Source: Lachnospiraceae bacterium | GTDB lineage: Bacteria; Bacillota; Clostridia; Lachnospirales; Lachnospiraceae | Direction: 5' to 3' | NCBI GenBank assembly: GCA_017617545.1 | Contig: JAFZVZ010000031.1 | Coordinates: 1 to 55,129, forward strand | Length of the DNA: 55,129 bases | Shown: positions 40,528 to 48,145 of the stretch, piece after piece | How positions within the stretch are numbered: the first letter of the stretch is position 1 | Layout: each line of letters starts with the position of its first letter | The notes under the pieces: model-generated | The model's input: the letters and a program-made list of their open reading frames with translations, nothing else | What the model was told of the DNA's origin: nothing | Databases searched by the model: none | Position numbers and translations under genes: made by a program

Positions 40528-42471
40528 TCAATCCAGTTCCTTCGCACCGGTGTAAAGCTCGTAGTAACGACCCTTCTGCTCCAGCAGATCGTCATGGTCG
40601 CCGCGCTCAATGATCTCGCCGTGCTCGAGCACCATGATGGCGTTCGCGTTGCGGACCGTCGAGAGACGGTGTGCGATGACAAATGTCGTGCGGTCCTTCA
40701 TCAGGCGGTCCATACCGTGCTCGATATGACGCTCGGTACGGGTATCGACGGAACTCGTCGCCTCGTCGAGGACGAGGATCGGAGCCTTGGAAAGCGCCGC
40801 GCGCGCGATATTCAGCAGCTGACGCTGACCCTGTGACAGGTTCGCGCCGTCGCCGTCAAGCTGTGTCTGGTAGCCGTCCGACAGACGCATGATGAAGCTG
40901 TGCGCCGATGCGGTCTTCGCAGCCGCGATAACCTCGTCGTCGGTCGCGTCCAGACGGCCGTAACGGATATTTTCCATAACCGTTCCGGAGAACAGGTGCG
41001 TATCCTGGAGAACCATCGCGATGTTCTTGCGAAGCACATCGCGCTTGATGTCCTTGACATTCACGCCGTCGATCGTGATCGTTCCCTGATCGATGTCGTA
41101 GAACCGGTTCAGCAGGTTCGTGATGGTCGTCTTGCCCGCGCCGGTCGATCCGACGAACGCGATCTTCTGTCCGGGCTTCGCGTAGAGGTTGATGTCCTTG
41201 AGGACCGTCTTGTCCGGGTTGTAACCAAACGTCACATGCTCCATGACAACGTGGCCCTTCATGTTGTCCATCGGGTTCGCATCCGGAGCATCCGGAGCCT
41301 CGGGAACCTCGTCCATGACCTCGAACACGCGCTCCGCGCCGGCAAGTGCCGAGAAGAACGTTGCCATCTGCTGCGAGAGCATGTTGATCGGCATCGCGAA
41401 CTGTCTCGAGTACTGCGCGAACACCGTCAGACCACCGACCGTGATCTTGCCGAAGATCAGCAGGATACCGCCGACGCCGACCGTCACAGCATACGAAACC
41501 TGCGAGGTGTTGCCCATGATCGGACCGGTCACGCCGCCCCAGAACTGCGCCTTGAACTGCTTGTCACGCATGTCGTTGTTGAGCTTGGAAAATTCTTCCA
41601 CGCAACACTCCTCGTGGTTGAACACCTTGACGACCTTCTGACCGGTGACCGTCTCCTCGATGTAGCCGTTCACGGCACCGAGGGCGCTCTGCTGCGCCGC
41701 GTAGTATTTGCGGCTGAGCTTGCCGATCGTGAAACCGCCGAACAGAAGCACGGGGATAAACGCCACCGTCACAAGCGTCAGGATCCAGCTCGTCGTCACC
41801 ATGAAGATGAACGTACCCACAAGCGTTACCGCGCCGGAGACGATCTGCGTGAACGAGTTGTTGATCATGACATCGATGTTGTCGATATCGTTCGTAAAGC
41901 GCGACATGATCTCGCCGGTCTGCCGGGAGTCGAAGAAGCGCACGGGAAGCTTCTGCAATTTTGCGAACAGATCGTTGCGGATCCGCTCGATCATACCCTG
42001 CGAGATGGAGAGCATCAGGCGCGCCTGGACATACGTCGTGATGACGCCGATGCAGTAGATGGAACCAAGCAGGATCAGTGCCATCAAAACATACTTCATG
42101 GTCTCTCCGCCCGGGAAGAACTTACCCGCGAACTTCGTGATCGCACGGTCCGCGATCTTCTCAAACACGGAAGGATTCAGTTTCTTGTCGGGGGTGACAA
42201 CGCTCGTGAGCTTGTTGATGATCGGGGCAAGCAGATATCCGCCGATCAGGCTTGTCACGGTCGTAAGGAGCATACACACGAGTACGAGCGCGAAACGAAG
42301 CCGGAAGCCGTGCATGTACGTGAGCAGCCGCGCGATCGTCTTCTTGGCGCTCTTCGGCTTGCCACCCATCATGCCGCGTCCTCGGGGGCCGCCCTGCGGG
42401 CGCTGCTTGAACGCATTTTTCTTAGCGATGCTGTTGTACTGCTGCTGCAGTTGTTCCAATGATCTTGCCAT
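40528..42471 (-). CDS. ABC exporter half-transporter, canonical ATP site
   Basis: The 647-residue protein has a long N-terminal cytosolic extension (Gln-rich then KSAKKTIARLLTYMHGF), six membrane helices of the type IV exporter fold and a complete nucleotide-binding domain: Walker A GSTGAGKTT, signature LSQGQRQL, Walker B PILVLDEATSSVD with catalytic Glu, and IAHRLSTV with the switch His. The start at 42471 is preferred over 42513. It lies 4 nt after the stop of the partner gene and should form a heterodimer with it, exporting drugs or lipids. Confidence 0.9.
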   Translation of the reverse strand: MARSLEQLQQQYNSIAKKNAFKQRPQGGPRGRGMMGGKPKSAKKTIARLLTYMHGFRLRFALVLVCMLLTTVTSLIGGYLLAPIINKLTSVVTPDKKLNPSVFEKIADRAITKFAGKFFPGGETMKYVLMALILLGSIYCIGVITTYVQARLMLSISQGMIERIRNDLFAKLQKLPVRFFDSRQTGEIMSRFTNDIDNIDVMINNSFTQIVSGAVTLVGTFIFMVTTSWILTLVTVAFIPVLLFGGFTIGKLSRKYYAAQQSALGAVNGYIEETVTGQKVVKVFNHEECCVEEFSKLNNDMRDKQFKAQFWGGVTGPIMGNTSQVSYAVTVGVGGILLIFGKITVGGLTVFAQYSRQFAMPINMLSQQMATFFSALAGAERVFEVMDEVPEAPDAPDANPMDNMKGHVVMEHVTFGYNPDKTVLKDINLYAKPGQKIAFVGSTGAGKTTITNLLNRFYDIDQGTITIDGVNVKDIKRDVLRKNIAMVLQDTHLFSGTVMENIRYGRLDATDDEVIAAAKTASAHSFIMRLSDGYQTQLDGDGANLSQGQRQLLNIARAALSKAPILVLDEATSSVDTRTERHIEHGMDRLMKDRTTFVIAHRLSTVRNANAIMVLEHGEIIERGDHDDLLEQKGRYYELYTGAKELD

Positions 42472-42475
42472 CTGC

Positions 42476-44257
42476 TCAAGCCCCCTTTCCCGTCTGAGAC
42501 TCGTAGATTTCACGGTACTCGACGTTATTCTTAAGGAGCTCGTCGTGCGTTCCCATGCCGGTGATCACACCGTCATCCATGACGATGATCGTGTCGGCAT
42601 CCTGCACGGAGCTGATGCGCTGTGCGATGATCAGCTTCGTCGCGCGGCGAAGATTTTCCGTATACGGATCTGCCTTCTCGCCGGCGACTGCTTTTTCGGA
42701 AAATGCCTTCCGGATCTGTGCCTCGGTCGCCGTATCCACGGCGCTCGTCGAGTCGTCGAGGATCAGGATCTTCGGCTTCTTTAAAAGCGCGCGCGCGATA
42801 CACAGACGCTGCTTCTGGCCACCCGAGACATTGGCGCCGCCCTGTTCGATCTGCGAATCGTAGCCGTCCTTGAAGGCGGACACGAACTTGTCGGCCTGGG
42901 CGTACTCCGCCATGCGGCGGATCTCCTCGTCGGAGGCGAACTCATCACCCCACTGCAGGTTCTCGGTCACGGTTCCGGAGAACAGCGTGTTCTTCTGAAG
43001 AACCATCGAGACACCCTCGCGGAGATTGTAGAGCGAGTAATCGCGCACGTTCACGCCGTCGACCAAAACCTCGCCCTCGTCGACGTCGTACAGTCTCGGG
43101 ATCATCGACACGAGCGTCGTCTTGCCGCAGCCCGTGGAGCCGATGATGCCGACCGTCGAACCTGCCTTGATGTTTAAGTTGATATTGTTGAGAACCTTCT
43201 CCTCACTGTTCTTGTAGTAGCGGAAGGATACGTTCCTGAACGTGATATCGCCGCGCTCAACCCGCAGATCCTTGTGCTGCGCGTCGTCGTCCGTCAGATC
43301 CAGCGGCTCGTCCATGACCTCGCGGATACGCTTCGCGGATGCGAGCGCTCTCGACGAGAACATAAGAAGGAACGTCACCATGACAAGCGACGAGAGAATC
43401 TGCGTCACGTACGTGAGGAACGCGGAGAGATCTCCGATCCTCATTCCGTTGTCGAGAACCATCGGCCCTCCGATCAGGATGACCGCGATGATCGTGCCGT
43501 TCATGAACAGCGTCATCACCGGGGACATGAAGATCATGACCTTAGCCGCGGAGATGCCGGCCTGCTTCAGGTTGGCGTTCGCCTCGTGGAACTTCTCGAT
43601 CTCATAATCCTCGCGGACGAAGCTCTTGACCACGCGCACGTTGGTGACATTTTCCTGAACCGTCGAGTTCAGACCGTCCACCTTCTTCTGCACGCGTCCG
43701 AACCTCGGGAAACCGGTGCGGATGATCCCGCCGACCGCGAGCAGCATCGCGGGGATCGACACCGCAAAGACCACCGACAACGGCGGATTGAGCATGATCG
43801 CCATCACGAGAGCTGCGATCATCATGCCGGGCGCGCGCAGCGCCATACGGAGCGCCATCGCCACAAAGTTCTGCACCTGCGTGATGTCGTTCGTGAGACG
43901 CGTGACAAGCGAACCCGTCGAGAACTTATCGATATTGGCGAAGGAATACTGCTGGATCCTGCGGTATCCGTCCTCGCGCAGGTCAGCGGCAAAACTGACC
44001 GAGGCCTTCGACGCATAATAAGCGCCGCCGATTCCTCCGGCCATCATGATCAGTGCCGTCAGGATCATGAGCCCCATAATCCCGAGGCTTGTGCCCGTCT
44101 TAAGCGTTCCCTCATTCGCGTTGTTGATCACGACCGCGAGAAGTCTCGGCATGACAACCTCACCGATAACCTCCACGATCATGCACAGCGGTCCGAGAAT
44201 GAAGTACGGCAAATAGGGCTTGATGTACCTATTCCATGACATTTTTTTCAATTGCAT
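42476..44257 (-). CDS. ABC exporter half-transporter, degenerate ATP site
   Basis: The 593-residue protein has six membrane helices and a nucleotide-binding domain with Walker A GSTGCGKTT and signature VSGGQKQR. Walker B, KILILDDSTSAVD, has Asp in place of the catalytic Glu, and the switch region IAQRISSV has Gln in place of His. These two changes mark the degenerate site found in heterodimeric exporters such as BmrCD or TM287/288. Its partner is the next gene. It follows the MarR gene by 36 nt, and both exporter genes are probably derepressed together. Confidence 0.92.
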   Translation of the reverse strand: MQLKKMSWNRYIKPYLPYFILGPLCMIVEVIGEVVMPRLLAVVINNANEGTLKTGTSLGIMGLMILTALIMMAGGIGGAYYASKASVSFAADLREDGYRRIQQYSFANIDKFSTGSLVTRLTNDITQVQNFVAMALRMALRAPGMMIAALVMAIMLNPPLSVVFAVSIPAMLLAVGGIIRTGFPRFGRVQKKVDGLNSTVQENVTNVRVVKSFVREDYEIEKFHEANANLKQAGISAAKVMIFMSPVMTLFMNGTIIAVILIGGPMVLDNGMRIGDLSAFLTYVTQILSSLVMVTFLLMFSSRALASAKRIREVMDEPLDLTDDDAQHKDLRVERGDITFRNVSFRYYKNSEEKVLNNINLNIKAGSTVGIIGSTGCGKTTLVSMIPRLYDVDEGEVLVDGVNVRDYSLYNLREGVSMVLQKNTLFSGTVTENLQWGDEFASDEEIRRMAEYAQADKFVSAFKDGYDSQIEQGGANVSGGQKQRLCIARALLKKPKILILDDSTSAVDTATEAQIRKAFSEKAVAGEKADPYTENLRRATKLIIAQRISSVQDADTIIVMDDGVITGMGTHDELLKNNVEYREIYESQTGKGA

Positions 44258-44293
44258 GTTGTTACTTGTTTCCTTTCATCATTTCCTCTGCGT

Positions 44294-44764
44294 TTACTCC
44301 AGAGTGGCGACCTCAGGGCTGTACTGTCTGAGATTCTCCTGCATCCTGTCGAGGATGTCCGCGAAACGCTGCAGATCGTCCTCCGTCAGTCCGGCGAGCA
44401 TTGCCTCATCCAACGCCTTGTACAGTTCCCAGGACTGCCGCACGATGTTCATGCCTTCCGGCGTGATCGAGATATTTTTCGCGCGGTTGTTCCCCTCGAC
44501 TGCGGTCCGCGTCACGTAGCCGGCCTTCTCAAGCTTCTGAAGCGTGACCGTCACGGCAGCCGGGCTGATCTCAAACGCCTTCGCAAGCTCAGCCTGCGTC
44601 TGCGGTTCCTGGCAGCGGGCCAGGTGCATCAGCATCATGTGCTGGCTTCTGTGAATGCCGAGTTTGCTCACCTGCGACTCCGCCGCGCAGCGGTGAAACC
44701 GGTCGGTGCGAAGAAACGACATAACGATATTGAAGCGATCTCTGCTCTGCTTTGTATCGTCCAC
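44294..44764 (-). CDS. MarR-family transcriptional regulator
   Basis: The 156-residue protein has the winged helix-turn-helix of MarR regulators: GIHRSQHMMLMHLARCQEPQTQAELAKAFEISPAAVTVTLQKLEKAGYVTRTAVEGNNRAKNI, with the R-x-x-R-like wing. I place the start at a GTG (44764), because AAAGGAGGAG sits directly upstream; the longer frame from ATG at 44875 would read through the promoter. An inverted repeat at 44819-44849 overlaps the promoter, so it probably represses itself and the two ABC exporter genes and is released by a small molecule. Confidence 0.88.
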   Translation of the reverse strand: MDDTKQSRDRFNIVMSFLRTDRFHRCAAESQVSKLGIHRSQHMMLMHLARCQEPQTQAELAKAFEISPAAVTVTLQKLEKAGYVTRTAVEGNNRAKNISITPEGMNIVRQSWELYKALDEAMLAGLTEDDLQRFADILDRMQENLRQYSPEVATLE

Positions 44765-44818
44765 AAGCTCCTCCTTTCGAAGTTTAGCGAAACGCATAAA
44801 GAAGTAATTCGTTTCTTT

Positions 44819-44849
44819 AGTTAACGCATTAATAATTAACGCGTTAACT
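44819..44849. promoter_or_regulatory. Probable MarR operator
   Basis: AGTTAACGC (44819-44827) and GCGTTAACT (44841-44849) are perfect inverted repeats. The right side also contains the complete palindrome TTAACGCGTTAA (44836-44847), and the left TTAACGCATTAA is a near copy. The element spans the -10 box and start site of the MarR promoter. Confidence 0.75.
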
Positions 44850-44875
44850 ATACCATCGGCAAGCTCGTTTGTCAA
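44847..44875 (-). promoter_or_regulatory. Promoter of the marR-ABC exporter operon
   Basis: On the minus strand TTGACA (44870-44875) and TATAGT (44847-44852) are separated by exactly 17 bp. The -10 overlaps the MarR operator. Confidence 0.88.
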
Positions 44876-45003
44876 TGCGCGAAATTGTATTTTTTCATCG
44901 AAAAATGAAGCTCTGTTTCAGCAAATGTTAATCTGTGCTTATGGAAATGATTAGAATTTGTTATATGTCATTTTCAAAATCTTATCAAAAACAACGCCAA
45001 ATG

Positions 45004-45108
45004 TGATATACTGACATATGTATTGCTGGGAGCCTTGAGAGAGGGTAACGGTTCACACACCGGCGGGCTTTCCGGATACGCGCAAAACTATACAAAGGGG
45101 GCCCCTTT
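45004..45108 (+). promoter_or_regulatory. pilT promoter (extended -10), structured leader and hairpin over the ribosome-binding site
   Basis: TGATATACT at 45004-45012 is an extended -10 with no clear -35. The roughly 95-nt leader has several short G/C-rich complementary segments (e.g. CGGT/ACCG and CCGG/CCGG near 45050-45074). The ribosome-binding site lies in AAAGG-GGGCC-CCTTT (45094-45108), which can fold on itself 2 nt before the ATG at 45111. I looked for a c-di-GMP riboswitch pattern and could not match it. Confidence 0.45.
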
Positions 45109-45110
45109 CC

Positions 45111-46169
45111 ATGACATTTGAAGAGATTATGAGCTATGCCAGAAAGCAGCAGTGCTCCGATATTCATATCACTGTCGGTACTGCTCTGGCCGTAAGACGT
45201 TTCGGCGTTCTTACCATTCTGGATCCGACTCCTACTGCTGAGGAATCCACACAGATGATCTACTCGATCCTGACCGAGGATCAGAGAAACTGGGTTAACT
45301 CCGGCAAGGACCTGGATGTCGGTGTTATGCTTCCCGACGGACTTCGTATCCGCGCGAACGTGTACCATCAGCGTAACAACCTCGCTGCCAGCATCCGTAT
45401 CCTGCAGCAGAACATTCCGACCTTTGACAAGCTCGGTCTTCCCGCAGCAATCCGCCAGATGGCTGAGACGCCCCGCGGACTTGTTCTCGTTACCGGTCCT
45501 ACCGGAAGCGGTAAGTCCACGACGCTCGCATCTGTTGTCAACTATATCAACATGAACTCCGCTCGTCACATCATGACGATCGAGGACCCGATCGAGTACG
45601 TATATCCTCACAACAAGGCTATGATCCATCAGCGTGAGGTCGGCAGGGACGTCGAATCGTTCTCCCTCGCTCTCCGCTCCGCGCTCCGTGAGGACCCGGA
45701 CGTTATCCTTGTAGGTGAGATGCGTGACTTCGAGACGATCTCCGCTGCCATCACCGCTGCTGAGACCGGTCACCTCGTCCTTTCGACCCTGCATACGACC
45801 TCGGCTGCACAGACTGTCGAGCGTATCATCGACGCGAGCCCTCTGGAAGCTCAGGATCAGATCCGTGCGCAGTTCGCCAACGTTATCCGCGGCGTCTTCA
45901 CGCAGCAGCTGCTTCCTCTCAAGGACGGCAACGGCCGTGTTCTCGCTTCCGAAGTTATGCTGGCTACTCCGGCCATCACGAACCTCATCCGTGAGAGCAA
46001 GACCATCCAGATCCCGAGTATGCTTCAGCAGAGCCGTGCACAGGGCATGAGCACCATGAACGACGCTCTCGCCGATCTCGTCCGCCGCGACCTCGTCTCC
46101 ATCATCGAGGCGAAGAAGGTTTCCCCGGATGCACAGTCGCTCGTCAAGGCGATCCACGGCAACTTCTAA
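45111..46169 (+). CDS. pilT: PilT-type twitching ATPase
   Basis: The 352-residue protein is a hexameric secretion ATPase of the PilT class, which retracts type IV pili. MTFEEIMSYARKQQCSDIHITVG is the N-terminal PAS-like domain. The core has Walker A GPTGSGKSTT, the Asp box MTIEDPIEYVY, Walker B DPDVILVGEMRD and the His box HLVLSTLHTTSAAQTVERI. The length is normal for the family. No other pilus gene is adjacent. Codon use (CGT, GGT, CTC) differs from the neighbouring genes and suggests good expression. It is on the plus strand, alone, and ends upstream of a hairpin cluster. Confidence 0.93.
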   Translation: MTFEEIMSYARKQQCSDIHITVGTALAVRRFGVLTILDPTPTAEESTQMIYSILTEDQRNWVNSGKDLDVGVMLPDGLRIRANVYHQRNNLAASIRILQQNIPTFDKLGLPAAIRQMAETPRGLVLVTGPTGSGKSTTLASVVNYINMNSARHIMTIEDPIEYVYPHNKAMIHQREVGRDVESFSLALRSALREDPDVILVGEMRDFETISAAITAAETGHLVLSTLHTTSAAQTVERIIDASPLEAQDQIRAQFANVIRGVFTQQLLPLKDGNGRVLASEVMLATPAITNLIRESKTIQIPSMLQQSRAQGMSTMNDALADLVRRDLVSIIEAKKVSPDAQSLVKAIHGNF

Positions 46170-46211
46170 AAATTTGATACACCAACTTTTAGAGCCCCGG
46201 GCGGCTCACGT

Positions 46212-46279
46212 GAATGCGCAGCGGTATATGCCTGCTTCGCAGGCGCGCATTCGGCGGCGATTGGCGCAAGCGCCAATCG
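46212..46279. repeat. Intergenic hairpin cluster after pilT
   Basis: Three nested or adjacent inverted repeats lie here: GAATGCGC/GCGCATTC (46212-46219 and 46244-46251) enclosing GCCTGC-TTC-GCAGGC (from 46230), and directly after, CGATTGGCG/CGCCAATCG (46258-46279). None is followed by a T-run on the plus strand. It looks like a REP- or RNA-processing-type element. Confidence 0.6.
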
Positions 46280-46308
46280 ATAAAAAAGTAAATAGCAAGA
46301 CAAAAATC

Positions 46309-46340
46309 AACTGCCGGGTTCCACTCAGAACCCGGCAGTT
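46309..46340. terminator. Bidirectional intrinsic terminator between pilT and the deacetylase gene
   Basis: A perfect 12-bp stem AACTGCCGGGTT/AACCCGGCAGTT with an 8-nt loop is followed by TTC-ATTTCTTCG on the plus strand and by GATTTTTG on the minus strand. It separates the convergent pilT and deacetylase genes. Confidence 0.88.
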
Positions 46341-46368
46341 TTCATTTCTTCGTTTTTCTTATTTCGGA

Positions 46369-48123
46369 TCAGTTCCAGATGCCCTGGTGAACACCGCCCG
46401 TCGTAGGTGTTGTCAGATCAAGGGCGCGGAACTCATAGCCGTTCTCAAGGCCCCATTTGATGATGTTCTCCACCTCGTTGACCGAGAAGTTCTTCACGTC
46501 ATGCTGCAGAACAACGGAGAAGCATCCGTTCTTTGCCTTGTACGCAATGCCGTTGATGACATTCTTGTACAGAGGCTCCCAGTACTCCTGAGCGTTGGTC
46601 CGTGGCGAAGTGCTGCCCGCGTCACCGCTGTCGACGTTCCAGTCGTAGTAGAGGATGCCGAGCTCTTCCATGTCCGCCGCAAGCTTCGTCATAATACCGT
46701 CGCAGTAGTTCTTGCTCACGTGGTTCGAGCTTCCGCCGGGGAAGCGGATGATCGCCGCTCTCTCGCCGGTCAGTTCCTCGATGATGTCGTTTATCTTGTT
46801 CAGATCATCGAAGTACGCCTTCTCGCTCTTGTAGATCGTCGCGTAATCGTGCGTGTACGTGTGCACAGCCACAGTGTGGCCCGCTTCGTGCTCCTTGACG
46901 ATCATCTCGTTCGCCACACTGTTGTTGTGGGTCACGAAAAATGTCGCCTTCGCGTTGTATTTGTCCAGAACCTCCAGAAGCTTCCTCGTGTAACTGCTCG
47001 GACCGTCATCAAATGTCAGGTAGATGACCTTCGCGCCGGGATCGACCGGCTCGGGAAGCTCCCTTGCCTTGACGATGATCGTTCTCTGCGCGGTCGCCTC
47101 GTTTCCGTCCGAATCGGTAACCTTGTACGTGAGCGTGTACTCACCGACATGCCAGTACGTAACCTCGCCCTCGATCTTAACCGAACCTGAGAGATCTCCG
47201 TCCTTGCGGTCAACCGCCGTGTAGCCGGGCTCCTTGTACCAGTTTCCGCCGATCAGCGTGATCGTCTCGTCACCGTCCAGATGAAGCGTAGGAACCTCGG
47301 GGTCCATGATGATCACCAGACGTGTCGCTGTAGCTACATTGCCGTGAGCATCCGTAGCCGTGTAGGTGTAGATGTACTCATTTTTCTTCTCACCGGGTGC
47401 GTTTGTCACAACAACTCCGGCCGTAATGTCGCCGTCGATATCGTCCGTGGCGCTGTATCCAGGCTCCGTGAAGGTGCTGTCGTAATCAACGACAACCTTC
47501 TCGTCACCCTCCAGAGTGATCTCCGGCATCGTTCTGTCATCAAACGGAATGGTGCGGATCATCACAGCCTGGTTGCCTGCGTTGTCGCTCACGGAGTAAC
47601 GGATCGTACCGTCTCCAAGCTCCTCGCGGAACACCTTGTCGGTAAGGTCACCGTCGTAGGCATCCATCGCCTCAAAGCCTTCCTCCTCGTACTGCTGACC
47701 GATCGGAGTGTAATAGTCCTCCTTTGTCTTCAGGGAGATCACCGGAGCCTGCGTGTCCGCGACTCGAACCTTTCGGATCAGCTCCTGTGTCTTGCCAGCG
47801 TACGATGCCTTGTAAGTTACTGTGTAATCTCCGATCACGGAAGCATCCACATCGCTCGAGATGCTCACCGCAACCGGCAGGTTCCGAAACAGGGTAAAAC
47901 CCTCATGTCCGTAGATCGCCGTCGCGCCCTTCTCGTCGTAAAATGAACCGACCTCCACGACGATCTCGCTATCGCCGTTCATCTTCATCGTGATGTTGCG
48001 TGTCGCAAGCCGATAGACAAGCAGGAGCACTGCTGCCACTACGAAAACCGATAACAGAAACACCTTCCAGTGGCCGTTCTTCTTATGGTGTTTCTTCTTT
48101 CTTCCTTTGCTGTCTGAACTCAT
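46369..48123 (-). CDS. Membrane-anchored polysaccharide deacetylase with Ig-like (DUF5011) repeats
   Basis: The 584-residue protein has a basic N-terminus and one membrane helix (WKVFLLSVFVVAAVLLLVYRL). About four Ig-like DUF5011 modules of 75-80 residues follow, each ending in patterns like YTVTYKASYAG, IRYSVSDNAGN and YTYTATDAHGN. From about residue 370 there is a NodB deacetylase domain with TFDDGPSSYTR, VAVHTYTHDY (metal-binding His pair), RFPGGSS, YYDWNVDSGD and LQHDV. It should remove acetyl groups from peptidoglycan or another surface glycan, with the Ig modules acting as spacer. It is 22 nt downstream of the clostripain-like gene. Confidence 0.92.
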   Translation of the reverse strand: MSSDSKGRKKKHHKKNGHWKVFLLSVFVVAAVLLLVYRLATRNITMKMNGDSEIVVEVGSFYDEKGATAIYGHEGFTLFRNLPVAVSISSDVDASVIGDYTVTYKASYAGKTQELIRKVRVADTQAPVISLKTKEDYYTPIGQQYEEEGFEAMDAYDGDLTDKVFREELGDGTIRYSVSDNAGNQAVMIRTIPFDDRTMPEITLEGDEKVVVDYDSTFTEPGYSATDDIDGDITAGVVVTNAPGEKKNEYIYTYTATDAHGNVATATRLVIIMDPEVPTLHLDGDETITLIGGNWYKEPGYTAVDRKDGDLSGSVKIEGEVTYWHVGEYTLTYKVTDSDGNEATAQRTIIVKARELPEPVDPGAKVIYLTFDDGPSSYTRKLLEVLDKYNAKATFFVTHNNSVANEMIVKEHEAGHTVAVHTYTHDYATIYKSEKAYFDDLNKINDIIEELTGERAAIIRFPGGSSNHVSKNYCDGIMTKLAADMEELGILYYDWNVDSGDAGSTSPRTNAQEYWEPLYKNVINGIAYKAKNGCFSVVLQHDVKNFSVNEVENIIKWGLENGYEFRALDLTTPTTGGVHQGIWN

Positions 48124-48145
48124 ATAACACTATCCTTGTTTCCTG

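Noticed and set aside
42476-44257. Possible inactivated ABC transporter because of Walker B and switch changes
   Set aside because: Asp-for-Glu and Gln-for-His are usual in the degenerate site of heterodimeric exporters, and the partner gene has the intact site.
45013-45110. Possible c-di-GMP riboswitch before pilT
   Set aside because: The conserved GEMM core segments could not be matched, so I report only a structured leader.
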